From Karalla daura (lineage: Eukaryota > Chordata > Actinopteri > Chaetodontiformes > Leiognathidae): a stretch of 64,000 nt of DNA. The stretch spans positions 14,153,791-14,217,790 of the forward strand of contig CM055207.1 of NCBI GenBank assembly GCA_029224185.1. The letters are read 5' to 3'. A program made the position numbers and the translations under genes. Positions 1 to 11,765 of this stretch are shown here, piece after piece. Numbering within the stretch: the stretch's first letter is position 1; the number at the start of each line of letters is the position of its first letter. The notes below the pieces were generated by a model. That model worked only from the letters and a program-made list of their open reading frames with translations, ran no database searches and had not been told where the DNA came from.

Positions 1-2039
1 CCCACAGAAAGGTAGCGTTAGAGCAGCAGAGGTCATGGAAAAGCACGAGGCCCGCAGCATCGAAATCTGATCCCTTTAACATTCCTCGGTGAAGATTAAC
101 AGTGTAATTTATCGCCGCAGAAAATAAAATGTGAGGGGCAGATAAAGGCTGCGTTTGTTCTACTATGGTGCGGTAGATGGTCGTAGCTGTTTATACTGAA
201 AGGTTGAGACAGAAAAAAAAAAAAATCGTCACGCTTGAATCGAGTCAATGGTGGATTGATTCACTTGGGGACGATAAATTACAATATTCAACCAGCTGTT
301 ATAAATAAGATGACCACTGTTGGAACTTTTAGGGTAAAACCGATCAATAACGGAGGGTTTAGGCTTTAGGGAAGTTCATGCTATACGCTACATGCTATCA
401 ACATGCACAGCATACGTAGTGTTTTCATGGTAGCGTGTGGTATAATCACTGATAAGTGGATTTATTTCACAGTCTGCAGGAGTCGGCTTGGCCGGTCTTC
501 CAGTTTTGGAAGGTGAGCAACAGCACAACAAATGGAAAAACCACCACTACTCTGTAGCATCCTGTTGTGCTCCAAATCTCTCTTTAAACAGGGATTACAG
601 ACATGGATTTTCATAATTTCCTGCCCCCCCCCCTCCGAAAAAGGGTATTCACTGATGTGGCGCGTGAAGCCTCTGACGACTGTAAATGTTGGAGTCTGTC
701 CTCCAGATCTTGTGATTGAGGGTGTATAATGCCTTTACGATGAAGCCTGACACGAGGAGCACTTTTTGTGCGACCCAGCTCTATTTTGCACGTGTGCCTT
801 GATGAAGCAGAAGTGGTGCTTTTTGAGCTAAAAAAAAAACAAAAAACCCCAAGAAACCCTGTGAGAACCCTTAATATGCTACACACCCTAGGTTTTCATA
901 TAAATGCTCTAAAAGGTCTCCTGCTCGGATCGGCTGAATCAGACCATTTAGGAGCTCTGTAGGAAATGCTGCTGCAGTCGAGAGCAGCTTGACAAGTGGT
1001 CCTCCATGATGCCAGTCTTTGCTCACTTCCTCCCTACGTGCTATTTTGCTGGCCCCTCTCTCCACAGCTATCCTTTCACTGCAGGTAATTACAGTGCGGC
1101 GGCACCGTGGTCAGTAAGAGGCGAGGCCGACCACTCCGGGGTAAGGCACATGATCCATTAGCTGAGCACAGGGCTCGACGGCCCATTCCTCATTCCCATT
1201 TGTCTTTCCCTAAAACCCCTCCAACACCCACATCCCGCTCTGCCTCAGACAGCTCCCTTCTTTCCCTGCTCCATCAAAGATACCCAATCCAGCACGTGCG
1301 CGAAGGGAGGGGAAGCGGAGTAAACCCCTTTAAAAACGGATTTCAGCTTCACAGTGCTTTTTTTTTACATACCTGAATAAAACTGTGCCGGGCGGGCAGC
1401 CAGTAAGCACTCAAGCTGAATCATTCGCCACGGGTGAATTTTGGCAAAAACAGATCTCAGCCTCCTTGAATTCAATAGGGGCGAATGTAATATAGTTTTC
1501 ATATGCTGATACCGCTCGGCCGCTGAGAGGCGCATCCCGATAGCTTCAGCGCGTCGCCTCATCTACATGTCCCATTTCATTTGGTTCGCAATGTCACGAT
1601 GGCAGGAACGGAGACGACCGCAGAATCAACAACCTGCGCGAGGGAGAGAAGAGAGGAAGAGACAAAAAAGATCCGCCGTTCTCGCTCTGAAGAGACGTCA
1701 AAACCTTTGCGAAAGGGGGGAACAATCGCGCGCGAGCCAATGAATCATTTCAAAACAATGACACTTCATTTTCACAATCGTCTGCGCCTCCGCCGCCACA
1801 CCCCCCCCCCCCCCCCCCCCCCCCCGCACCCTCGCCGAGTCACGCTGGCTCAAGCGCTGGCTCACGCGGCTCTCCTCGCGGGTGCAGTTTCCCCGGGCCT
1901 CCGTCTCCCGCGGCCACGTCTGAGAGACAAAGTGAGGTTGGGAAAAAGTTAATTCCTCTAATGACCTTCTCCACAACTAATAGGTAAATCCATTAGCAGA
2001 GCAACGACGGGGGAGAGAAACAAAGACGGTAGGGCTGCG
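1..2039. other. Noncoding, left edge, increasingly CpG-rich
   Basis: I see no gene here. A poly-A run sits at 213-225. The stretch 60-170 is AT-rich with few simple repeats and could be a regulatory islet, but nothing specific supports that. From about 1,480 to 1,960 the DNA is rich in CG dinucleotides. It is open for 123 codons on the plus strand (1,581-1,952), but that reading frame runs through the C homopolymer at 1,801-1,825 as a proline run and has no recognisable domain, so I treat it as noncoding. Confidence 0.6.
1801..1825 (+). repeat. 25-base C homopolymer
   Basis: An uninterrupted run of 25 C follows the bases CCGCCGCCACA. Homopolymers of this length are length-unstable and prone to sequencing error, so the exact count is uncertain. 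The complementary G run could form quadruplex structures. Shorter cousins are the 16-C run at 7,369-7,384 and the 12-G run at 4,093-4,104. Confidence 0.95.
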
Positions 2040-2210
2040 GCTTCCTGTCACGTCCCGGAGTTAACGCCTCTTGTCTTGTTTAATCAGGTGCCGTGTCTGG
2101 ACAGATCGATCACTTTGCCCGCAGGTAAAAGAGCCTGGAATAGGCATGCCGTCCTCTGATTAGCTGCCTCGTCATCAGTCTGCACACTCATTGGTGCCCA
2201 AAGTTAAATA
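2040..2210. promoter_or_regulatory. Candidate conserved noncoding element
   Basis: This is non-repetitive, balanced-composition DNA with a TTTAATCAGG homeodomain-type motif, GATTAGC and CATCAG words, and no long open frame. It sits between a CpG-rich stretch and an AT-rich one. The call rests only on texture: low simple-repeat content and dense developmental-factor-like words. Confidence 0.2.
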
Positions 2211-3039
2211 CTCACACATACAATGGAGATACAGTCACCCGAGATGAATCCAAGAGTTTTCAACATCACTTTTGTTTGTACTTTATTATTGCTGCTTTTC
2301 AATAATATTATCATAGTCTCCTACAGGATTTTTCTTTCAAACTGTTGCACTGATATTCCTGTGCTTCCAAAGATTCAGTTCATAGTGCTGCTGTGTAAGC
2401 TGGAATATTATAGGTGACCTAGAATGATTTAATGGAATATTTTTTGCTAGTTCCTGGATATTTTTGGTGTGGGAATGCTGTGGTTAATTCAGCACAGATC
2501 CATTTCATGCTTATCTGGCATCCACACTTTTTCCTAACTGGCTGTCATACAGGTGACCACGTGACTTTACTTTCCTCACAACAGTGTTTAGAACATTTTT
2601 TTGGGTAACAGTGATATAGTGGTGGAGCATGTACTTATAGAGCCTTCTATCTATGCTTTATTCCCTTGCATGCCTACATGGAGGCCGGTACGTACAAAAT
2701 ATCTGAGCTGAGGGATGTTATGGTTTATGTCACACTCGCATTTCAAGTTACATTCCACCTCTGGTCAGATTCACTCATTTTTTCACTTGCATTTCAATAT
2801 TTAAAGTATATTTATTATTGTTTATCTAAAGATTGAAAAGTCCAAGATAAACAGTAGTTACTCTTTGACGTGACTTTTTAATAATTTTTAGAGAATAATT
2901 ATTATCTGAACATGTAAAGACAACAATCCGGCAGCAAAGGAGACACATAAAGGGACATTCATTCACAAGTCATGATATAGTTTTCAAAGTCATTAAAAGG
3001 TGCTGCTCACTGGGGGTTTTCAAAATTGGACAAAATGTG
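2211..3039. other. AT-rich noncoding DNA
   Basis: I see no gene, no tandem array and no recognisable transposon here. Frames are short and interrupted. Base composition is clearly more AT-rich than the flanking 1.5-2.2 kb and 3-4 kb blocks. Confidence 0.6.
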
Positions 3040-4085
3040 CGCTCTGGCACCAAGCCCTCGCTGATATTATGATCTGTGCTTCACGCTGTTTCCAGAATTC
3101 AGTCGGATTGAACAAAGAGCCAATCAGCTCCACTTCTGCTGTGACATTCGCAGAGTTCTCCGGGAACTTTCCGGCGATCCTGCTGGTGATTTCTGAACAC
3201 TGCTGGCCTCAGTCATGATTCTCAGCGGGGCTAATCGCTCCCGTCAGCGGTCCTGTGTGGCGGCACCGGTCATGCTTTTGTCCCTCTGGATCCTACGAGT
3301 CGCCCGATTTGAGATTTTTCTCGACGATCTAATCGCCCGTTGGATCTGCTTTTGCGACGTGTGAAGCCCGGACAACAACAAAAACATTTTCTTTGCTACA
3401 GCAGCTGCTTCTACCTGTTATCACAGCAGCCTGCGAGCGCTTTGATGTCTGTCACCGTAGTTTGCTGCGGAAAATGAATATCGTCCCTCATGTAACACGC
3501 GGCCGACCTGATGAAACGCTCTCCATAAATTAGGGACAAAAGGAACAGAGGAAATGCAATCAGATAAAATTCCCTTTGATCTGCCGGGAAAAGAATATAT
3601 ATTGCAAACAGCGGGAATAATTAGCACCCACGCTGACACAGCTCTCTATTTCAACTAGTGTTTCTTTCATACGATATCTGCAGATTGACTCCACGCTGGG
3701 CAGGACAGTGAGAGAGCCAATAATTGTTTTTCGTGTAGTGAGTGATGACCTCATTGCATATATTCATGCGCCATATGCATAAATGCATGCGCATGGACGT
3801 ATGTATATGTATGAATTTCTCGGCTGCGCGGCCGTGAGAAATTATAGCTGTTGGTGTGCTTTCATCTTTTTTTTTTCTCCCCTGGTCGCCCGCTCTCTCC
3901 TTGTTTCTTGTTTCTCTCGCTAACCTGCGCAGAAGAAACCAATTCTGCCGGCCCTAATCTAAAAGCATGACATGAGGATTAATAACTCGCCTGATGCGGA
4001 ATATGCGCAGCTCTCTGTCAGCCAGATGAATAGGCTGCAGTTCAATTGAAATAACATATGAGGAGCTTTTTAATCATCGGGTCAA
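3040..4085. promoter_or_regulatory. Cluster of candidate regulatory islets
   Basis: Three texture-based candidates lie here. At 3,110-3,124 a SOX/TCF-like GAACAAAG lies three bases before a CCAAT box (3,120-3,124). At 3,690-3,780 there is CCAATAATTG followed by a series of ATGCAT-type words. At 3,950-4,080 there are GGATTAATAAC, CTGTCAGCC (a TGACAG MEIS-type word on the minus strand) and CAATTGAAATAAC. None encodes protein. A G-rich run at 4,086-4,104 ends the block. Conservation is inferred, not shown. Confidence 0.25.
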
Positions 4086-4904
4086 GGGGGGTGGGGGGGG
4101 GGGGCTCACTTCACTCAACCTCTATAAGGGACCAAATGGCCGAGACCTGGCATGCAGATGGTGATAGCACGCAAACAAAATGAGGGAAGGTGACGGAAAC
4201 TGTCATTAACATGCAGCCATTAAACATCTGACGCAGCAGCACAGTCTGATCGAGCCTTTCTTCTTATCATCGCATTACAAAGATAGATACCAGTGTTCGC
4301 CTCTCAAGACGTCATAAATCCAACGTTATAGCTGCCCAATTAGTTTTATGGTCGTGTGGGGGCAGCAGCGAATAGGCAGACGACACAACAAAGACACAGT
4401 GATCACGTTTGATGGTCATAGATCCGGCGTGACAAACATTTCCTCTTTGCTCATTCAGAGGAGACCACGGCACATCAGCATTCAGTCCGAGTCGTTGGTC
4501 GGGCCGACCAAGGGAATTCAATGTTTGCTCGCTTTTTAACTCAACCAGAAAATATCTTCGGATCTATAAGTAGCCGTTATGTATACGTTCACTGGGAAGC
4601 CACCAGCTGCGTCTGCAGTTTGTGCCGTGGGAAGCAAATGGCGCCGAAATGATTTGTTAATTAGTCAATCAGCACATCAAAAGGAAATGTGTTGCCTTTT
4701 CATAGGCATTTATCTTTGAAAGTAAATCTGAAATACTGCTTTATTACTTCCGTAGTTGGGTAAATGAAATTAATGCAGCAGCATGTGCTCTGCAAACAAC
4801 AGTAGAGGCGTCAATAAAAAAACGGAAACAAAACAAAACAATGAATAATAAGAAGGCAGACAAATAATAAGTAGTAAACATAACAATTAGAGTCATATTG
4901 GTAT
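4086..4904. other. Noncoding, one homeodomain-like islet
   Basis: I see no gene here. The stretch 4,640-4,730 carries GTTAATTAGTCAATCAGC and an ATCAAAAGG TCF/SOX-type word, and is the only part that looks regulatory. The rest is unremarkable single-copy-looking DNA. Confidence 0.5.
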
Positions 4905-4997
4905 CTGTCCATCAATTTTCTCAGCTCACTTTTATATAATGGGTGTTGTTCACATTAGACAGTGGATACACCTCGGGCAGGTTGCAGATCCATCACC

Positions 4998-5053
<56 letters not shown>

Positions 5054-5252
5054 ACACGTACACACACACACAGACACACACTAGGCTCATGCCAAGGGAC
5101 AAGATAGAGTCTCAGTGGGAGTCTGAGGAAACTGGAGAAAGACAAAGAGCAAGAAAGCTACACACAAAGCCTCGCAGCCTGACCCAGGAGTTGAACCAAG
5201 GTCCTTCTTAGTGCAAAGCGACGGTGTCAACCACCAGTTCACTGTGCCGCCT
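4905..5252 (-). mobile_element. Degenerate tRNA-derived fish SINE, minus orientation
   Basis: Read on the minus strand, the element begins near 5,252 with a tRNA-like head. Its box-B-like word appears on the plus strand as GAGTTGAACCAAGGTCC, and nearby text echoes the usual 'gcaaagcgacggtg...ccac..actgtgccgcc' start of this family. The body and tail run leftward to about 4,905, where GTCCATCAATTTTC resembles the CCATCCATTTTC tail of such elements. The family shape is common in teleosts. The CA array at 4,999-5,081 has expanded inside the copy. It is heavily mutated and not expected to be mobile. Confidence 0.6.
4999..5081 (+). repeat. (CA)n microsatellite
   Basis: A pure CA tract runs from 5,000 to about 5,048, followed by interrupted CA with GA and GTA breaks to about 5,081. 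It lies inside the SINE copy. The 90-residue open frame across it is an artefact of the repeat (alternating Thr-His). Confidence 0.95.
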
Positions 5253-6458
5253 TCCTATTGGTATATATGTATATATCCCAGAGTAAGACCCTCCTGCTCT
5301 CACGCTAAGTTGAAGAACCCACTGACATCTCCTGCAGCTCCTTTGAGTTTAGTAAGGAGCTTATCTGACACAACCTGGTAAGCCAAAAGTCACAGATTTC
5401 ACCCGGGCCAACATGAATTTTTTTTGATCCACTCTCGGTTATATTCACTCGATATTTGGGATTTTTTTTTTTTCTTTTTGAACTGCTGCTCCAACCGAGC
5501 ACTCTGCAAAATGTGACGAACAGGAAATAAATGGCAGTCCAATCGACGCTAAAAGTTTCTGAATGACCCAAAGCAGATTAAAAGCCCGGGGGCGCCTGCA
5601 GAGTTGTTAATATGTATAAAAAAAAAAATACATATATTGATTTGACATGCTTGTCGTACGGTATACGCGGGCTGGCCTCGGCTGACAGTGCGCTGGGGAA
5701 ATAGCGAGAGGAAGAAAAGAGCTTTCCTGCTGGAGCAGCGACTCTGGCGGACAGCTTCCATTAAACCCACCGAGCGCTCGCATCCCCAGCTCAGCCTCGG
5801 CTCCCGCCTCGGACACACAAACCGTCTCTGAAGCCCGGCCGTCCTTCAGGCGCCGCTGGAGATAAAGAGCTGTTAACTCGTTTTTTTTTTACCGGCGCTC
5901 TCTTTGTTCAAACTAACTTAAGTGGAGAAGTAACGGAGGCCGCAGGTCGGCTGTCCGTCACGAGGCACGTTGGACTCGACGGCACTGAAATACATCCAGG
6001 AGATTTTTTTTTTTATGTTTTACATTCTTATCCTTCCCTGGCATTGAATTGTTTGAATCACGAGCCACACGTGTTTCAAGTCGCCGCGCTGTGACGGAAA
6101 CACAATGTCAACTTAAATGACACATTTTTAAGTGGCTTGAAAATTCCCAAGCATTAAAGTGCTCCTCAGTGTTTGGCATTTATGGCCCATCTTTCATGCT
6201 TTTAGTCTGAAATAAGATGAAGAACCAGACACTGGTTGGTAGCTCAATCAGACCGCCAAAAGCGATGGAAGTGAGAGGGAGAGAGAGAGACAAAACCCCT
6301 CCAGGCAACAGTTAAAGAATGATATGAGCAAGTGTTGAAATAAATTGGAAGCTAGACATTCCTTCCCTGTTTCAGCAGTGTGTGCACAGTAAGGTCCAAA
6401 ACAAGCTGGGTTAGCTTTTAGTGACATCTATGTAAATGTCAAGCTAGAGTTGCTATAT
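5253..6458. other. Noncoding, CpG-rich in the middle
   Basis: I see no gene here. About 5,650-5,990 is rich in CG and GC and gives overlapping minus-strand frames of 69-89 residues with no domain features. Poly-T or poly-A runs occur at about 5,462-5,474, 5,617-5,627 and 6,005-6,015. About 6,000-6,240 is AT-rich. Confidence 0.55.
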
Positions 6459-6521
6459 ACACACACACACACAGACACGCACACTCGCACACACGCACAC
6501 GCACACACACACACACACACA
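6459..6521 (+). repeat. Interrupted (CA)n microsatellite
   Basis: CA repeats broken by GA, CG and TCG units. The minus-strand frame across it gives only Cys-Val alternation and is not a gene. Confidence 0.95.
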
Positions 6522-8279
6522 GTCTGTAAGAGTTCAAAGCTATTTCTCAAGTCTGAAGAGACAATCAACAGGTGGGGCCACATGTGCACTGTCCATGATT
6601 TATGTACAAAGGCAACGTAAAACACAACCGCCTCAATTTGTCTTTGCTCTGGAGGAATAAATTACGCAGTGGAAACAGCAGAAGCAATTATCAGACACAG
6701 AGACGTGGCGTGTCCTTAACAGAAATCAATTGATGGCACACATTCACACAGAGAACGGGGAGCGTCCACTGTATGGGCTGTGGTCGGATGGATCACGATT
6801 TCAACCAATTTTTCCCCCCGAACTCCTTCAAATCTCGAGTCAAAGAAGAAAAGATTCGGAGCCCAGCTGTACTGCCGTAGTTCGGGGGTCACCTACGCTT
6901 TAATGGACTGGAAAAAAAAAAAAACAGAAATGGAAGCATGAGTGTGAGGGCAGCTGATGGTTGCCGCGGTATCCTGCAATTCACAGAGATGCGAGGAGGA
7001 GAAGCAGCAGCTCGATTTACACCGCGTGAGGTTCCAGTGCGGTCAGGCCGGCGCTAATCACTTTGTGATGAAAAGTCAGGTAATAGAGGTTTGCATTTAA
7101 TTGCGCTATTTGTTAATTCCGCATGTTTATTGTTTTTTATGTTTCGTTCTGTTTTATTGCATCCCCCGAATGCGTTTGCAGAATTATTCCCCGGATGGGC
7201 ACGAGCTCTTATTTCACACTGGCGTTTAGGATAATTGGGAGCAAGCGTTCCCCTCCCGCGCCGCCGTTCAAGGAAATGTCAGTCAGCATTAGCATACTCA
7301 TTTATAGAGCGCTACAGCTGTCTCTGGCTGCTGCCTCGCCGACCCCCCGCTCCCTGCGCACCCGGCCACCCCCCCCCCCCCCCCTTCGAGGAGGGTTATC
7401 GCAACGATTATGAAAAATGACTCTGAAGAAGAAGAAAAAAAAAAAGAGAGAAAAAAAATTATGTGACACATTATCTCAGTATTAAGGGAGTTTGAGCGAA
7501 TAATAAGTTTGGCTTATTAATCAAGGTGCGAAAGGGTAAGGAGCCGCCAAGTGAAATTAAATGCCACTGTCAATCTCCGCTGTGAGTCACTCCTGACTTC
7601 AAGAGGCCGGCTTCGCCCGAGTCACGTCGCGGTATTTATGGAAACACCCGGCGTCCCACGGGGCGACTGTGGGAGCCAGGGAGAGGTTTTCGGAGCGTCG
7701 AAACTTCAACATTCGTCAAACGGGACAGCACGCGAGACAGCAGTCGAGCAAGACGCAGGGAATACTGATGCCGGACCCTCGTGCTTGTCTATAACTTGCT
7801 CGTGTGCGTGTGCGCAGGCGTGTGCGGATGTGAGCGCACGCACGCACGCATATCCATAGGAAGGCTCCAGGTCCGTCCGCTGGCCCATTAGGGCCGCCAA
7901 ATGAGAAGCGGTAAGTAGATAAACCACGATCGCCCAGCGAGAAATATATTATTCTCTATAAGGCGGGCGGGAAGAAAGACAGCTTTGAATTCCCTGCTCA
8001 CTTTTCATGAATAAATGATGAGGTGTGTTTGAATGAATCCATGTCCTTTCTTGGTGTCCTTTCTAAAGTTCGCTAAATGGCAGACACGGCGCTACATCCG
8101 CGCCTGCGAGCTGGGCGCCGCTAATCTGATGATCGAGCCATTCACGGCGTATACCCCTCCCAATCCCCCCCCCCGCTCCCTTCACAAAGAGTCCCGTGGC
8201 TGAGGCTGCAGATAGCTGCCAGGTCCAGAATCAAGCGTGGGGGCGGGTGGGGGCTAGCGAGGAGCACTGGTCTCACTTT
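6522..8279. promoter_or_regulatory. Series of candidate regulatory islets
   Basis: No coding exon is visible. Islets with regulatory texture are 6,650-6,750 (GGAATAAATTACGC, GCAATTATCAGAC, AAATCAATTGATGG), 7,080-7,330 (GCATTTAATTGCGC, GTTAATTCCGC, GGATAATTGGG), 7,460-7,570 (TTATTAATCAAGG) and 7,860-8,150 (CCCATTAGGG, CTAATCTGATGATC). They alternate with CpG-rich DNA (7,560-7,760) and a C run at 7,369-7,384. I infer a dense regulatory block. Repeats are few compared with 13-24 kb. Confidence 0.3.
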
Positions 8280-8715
8280 CTGCTCACGTGACGTGGGGGG
8301 GGTGGGGGACGCCGCCCTCAGGAGATGGATGTGGTCGCGCTCACGAAGCAAAGGTCACGCCGCACCGTCTCGCGCTCGTCGCTGAATTACTCCTCGACGT
8401 CCCGCGTCCGTTTGCGGGGCGGCACGTGACAGCGCGGGGCGCGCGCCTCACACGTTTAATTGAATCGGCCGCTGTCGTTAAGCGCTTAAGCAGCTCGGGG
8501 AGGTGGGGGAGGCAAATTAGCGCGTGGACGTCTTTCAGAGACGGAAATGAGGACGTGCGGGACATGTCTCCGGGGCTCTGCGGAGCCGAGGCGGAGGAGA
8601 CGCGACCAAAGTGGCGTGCCCGGTCGGGGCTCGCAGCCGATCTCTGTCACGCAAAGTCAGAGCCGGGAGCGAGAGAGAAGACGGGGGGAGAGAGGCGACT
8701 CCCTCAATGAGAGTC
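8280..8715. promoter_or_regulatory. Orphan CpG-island-like segment with paired E-boxes
   Basis: By hand I count about 34 CG dinucleotides in the 240 bases 8,341-8,580, far above the surrounding DNA. Two copies of the E-box word CACGTGAC lie at 8,285-8,292 and 8,423-8,430. A perfect 12-base palindrome, TTAAGCGCTTAA, lies at 8,478-8,489. A plus-strand frame of 140 codons crosses it, but the composition explains that and no domain is visible. It may be the promoter of an unrecognised transcript, a CpG-rich enhancer of a developmental gene, or simply a locally unmethylated patch. Confidence 0.4.
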
Positions 8716-9240
8716 CGGGGCAAAGATAAGAGAAGAATTAGCGCTTAATTTGTGGAGAAATTAATCCGTTTTCGCCATGAATCAGAGCCTAACTCTGTGG
8801 CATTGTTCAAGGCGGCGGCCGCTCGTATCTCGTGTCCCCAGATATTTGCAGGTCACTACAGAGGAGAGGATTTCAATTTGGTCACTGATGTTGGATCAAG
8901 GGAGGAAAGGCACAAAAGAAGTCTTTGTTCCAGCGATGGGGGCTCACTAGAAATGGCACATATCATCTTGGGAGAGTTCCACAGCCGCGGCGCGCATCTT
9001 TATAAGTTGCTTTTCATGAAGGGAAACTGAAGGCCACGCGGCAGCAAAACTGAACAAACTGTAATTGCTGCAGCCCCTGTTTGATATTGAGAATTTAATC
9101 GAGGATCATTAATGCAGTGCCATTTAAAAAGCCTCAGCATCCCCAGAATATAGAGAAGGTGACATTTAGAAAGCCCCCAGTTCTCCGCCGACACCAAATA
9201 TTTCGCCAGTTACTCAAATTAACTCACTGATGACTTGCCT
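8716..9240. promoter_or_regulatory. Candidate conserved noncoding element
   Basis: This is AT-leaning, non-repetitive DNA directly right of the CpG cluster. It contains GAATTAGCGCTTAATTTG (8,735-8,752, an imperfect inverted motif sharing the nine bases AGCGCTTAA with 8,481-8,489), GAAATTAATCCG, and around 9,060-9,130 GTAATTGC, TTTAATCGAGG and CATTAATGCAGTG. There is no open frame of interest. It is a reasonable enhancer candidate by texture only. Confidence 0.3.
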
Positions 9241-9387
9241 TTGGACACGAGCGGCGCAAAATAACAATACGGAAAATGATTCAAAAATCATTCGACGCCA
9301 GGCAAGGTTACCCAGAAGCACCGAAGGCCTCTGTTTTCCTCAGATGAAGCTGGAAATCACACTGCAGTAGCCAGGTCACTAGACGCT

Positions 9388-9390
<3 letters not shown>
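9241..9390. other. Noncoding with a 7-bp hairpin
   Basis: AATGATT at 9,275-9,281 and its exact inverse AATCATT at 9,286-9,292 are separated by CAAA. The same bases also read as paired POU/homeodomain-type half-sites. Nothing else is seen in this short stretch before the TG array. Confidence 0.4.
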
Positions 9391-9421
<31 letters not shown>

Positions 9422-9425
9422 TGCC
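9391..9425 (+). repeat. (TG)n microsatellite
   Basis: About 16 TG units with one TA interruption. The minus-strand frame of 138 residues that crosses it shows Thr-His alternation and no domain. Confidence 0.95.
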
Positions 9426-10954
9426 CTTGTGCAGCACTTCCTGTGCCTTGATCGGCATTCTCGAGACCCCCGAAACCTCTCACCTACACAAAGCAATGTA
9501 TTCAGCCACACCTCATACATCGCAAGCGTCTCATAAGTCTCCGTTAAAGAGGGGATGAATGTCGAGGTGGCGATTTCATTTGGACGTGCGCGTGCTCGCT
9601 GAACCGCTGGCCTTTGCTCCTCCCGGGTCCGGGGAGACGTTCCACGACTTTCATGCCATTCGTCGTCGCCGCCGCGTCTCCTCGGTCTCGGCTGCACTCC
9701 GTCCTGGTGACAGCTGCAGAGCATCCGGGAAGAGGGAGAGCTATCATTTCCAACGGCCCCTCAACTCTTCATCATCCACACACCAGTGAGTGGAGTTTAG
9801 AGTATTTTTCTCTGTCTGGGTGTCTGAGGCAGAGATTCATTAGCGCCTCCGCACGCCATGCATTACGTGCATGAAAATTTCATAAGATGTTGTGGCCAGT
9901 ATCAAACGAGGGTCCAGAGTGCAGCGGTTTGATGCTACATAAATTTAATTTTAGATTAACAGGGACCTAGAGTGGTTGGATGGAGAATTTATTCTTGTGC
10001 TCTGGTGCTAAGATAGAAACGATGGATGGTGATTTCAACAGAAATGGCTCAGATGCTATCTTACAATCCCCTTTTGCTATCCTATGTTTTTGTCTAGGAA
10101 TATTATGGTCCATTCGCACTAGACTGCTGTTGTTTCATGCTTGTGTAGTAAACCATAAGGTGGCTCTACGCTGATTGGCTGCCACTCACCTGACTTTTCG
10201 TTCCTTGCTAAACAATGAAGCTGTTTTATACCTGCTTTATACAGTACAGTATGTTTGATCCACTATCCACTAGCTTACCGGTGTAGATAATTGTACTTAC
10301 TTAGGTACGTAGGTGGGCGGTGGTAAGATTTGCACCGCATTCATATACTAAATCAAATTCCTTCTCTATTCAGATTCACCTGTTTTTTTTATTACCTCTT
10401 TGATAGCCAAGATGTACATATGAAAGGAGACGTGGTGTTGTTTTTGGACCGCCTGCACATCTTCCAAGAATACACAGTCGTCGCTCGACAAAAACCAAGG
10501 CAAAAGTGATTTTTCATTCTCGGCCTGTTTATCATTTCTTGTGAACATGACGGCGGCTTTGGTGTTGAGACTCCAGCTGGAAGTCAGGAAGCAGATCACA
10601 GGGAGAGGCAGCTGAATGACTGAGGTTTTGCCAGTGAATGAAGCCTCACACCTACTGGCAGAGAGAAGAATCACGAGCCGGAAATGGGGACGTCTGGTGG
10701 GAAGGTTTGATCTCGGGGGTGAGAACTCTGTGTTTGTGTTTGTCCATACCTGAGTGCGAACAGTAATAAAAAGCAGGTTGTGAAAACCTGCTCACACAGT
10801 CAACACAAATACCGTCGGTTTCTTGGGATAAAAGCACATCTCAGCTAAATCTTCACAACAGAGGGCTTGTGTTTACAGAATTGATCCCATGTTCGTTGTG
10901 ATGAAGAAACATGTTATTCAGTCTCACTGTTGGCTATTCAGGTGTTTTTAATAG
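9426..10954. other. Noncoding, CpG-rich then AT-rich
   Basis: I see no gene here. About 9,560-9,730 is CpG-rich, with overlapping open frames in both directions and no domain. After 9,880 the DNA turns AT-rich. A perfect 8-bp inverted repeat with a 5-base loop lies at 10,772-10,792 (AGCAGGTT and AACCTGCT). Confidence 0.55.
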
Positions 10955-11765
10955 TTTTTGAAGGCGGCTGGAGCTCCATGGCACAGAGGAATAAGACATA
11001 TCGACTGCGGCCATGGCACTTGCTCAGTTCATTGTTGTTTTAGCCCTTTCATTTGGGTTATTGACGAAATGACAGAGCAATTGGAGCATTATCCTTTAAT
11101 ATTACCGCGACAAAGTGATGGGACAAAAGAAAAGAAAGGAAAAAATAACAACGTTAAATCTGCGCGATGGTGAGCCCAAACACCCGGCGTCCGCACAAGC
11201 TGCGCGGCCGGCAAAACAAAAGGCGTGCGAATCCATTTGCCTCCATTATCAGAGAACTTTTCCAGTCATCAATTCTCTTTCTCCATCGATGTCGGGCTGA
11301 GAATGAGCCGTGCTCTCCCTATTAGCCTCGTCTCATTATGACACGGAACAAAAGCAGGACACACAAAAGCCGCGGCAAGCAAAGGCATTAAAATTAATTC
11401 ACAGCACCTGCTTCAAAAGACATTGAGCCTCCGTCGGCTTTGCTGATGAGGATTAAGTAGAATTGATGGCCACGCTTGGAGGAGAGGAAGAAAAAAAAAA
11501 ACCCCATAATGAAACAACATACATATGTACATACATGCACGTGCACTCGCACAGCCCATTTGCTTGATGTACTGGGCCCTTGCAGAAAACCTTTCAACAG
11601 GTTTTAATTAGCATGCCTTTTACACCGTTTCTCATGTTTAAAAGGTGATGAATTGTATAATTAAAGGACTCACAATGTAAATCAATGGGGCAGAAAGAGA
11701 GAAGGTAATTAAACCGAGTCCCGGCTGGTATTATAATGGTCCAACTTTCATGTGAGACAAGACAG
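10955..11765. promoter_or_regulatory. Strong candidate conserved noncoding block
   Basis: About 800 bases with only one short homopolymer run (the A tract near 11,490-11,500) and many homeodomain/POU-type words. These include GGTTATTGACGAAATGACAG near 11,057, CCATTATCAG, CAGTCATCAATTC and TAAAATTAATTC in 11,230-11,400, then GTTTTAATTAGCATGCC near 11,600, GTATAATTAAAGG near 11,656 and GGTAATTAAACC near 11,705. The sustained TAATTA content without expansion repeats is the texture seen in deeply conserved vertebrate enhancers. No exon is visible. Conservation itself is untested here. Confidence 0.4.

Noticed and set aside
8288..8710. 140-codon plus-strand frame in a CpG-rich segment
   Set aside because: Stop codons are rare in CpG-rich DNA. 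Frames are open in both directions there and none shows a domain. Kept only as a CpG-island-like feature.
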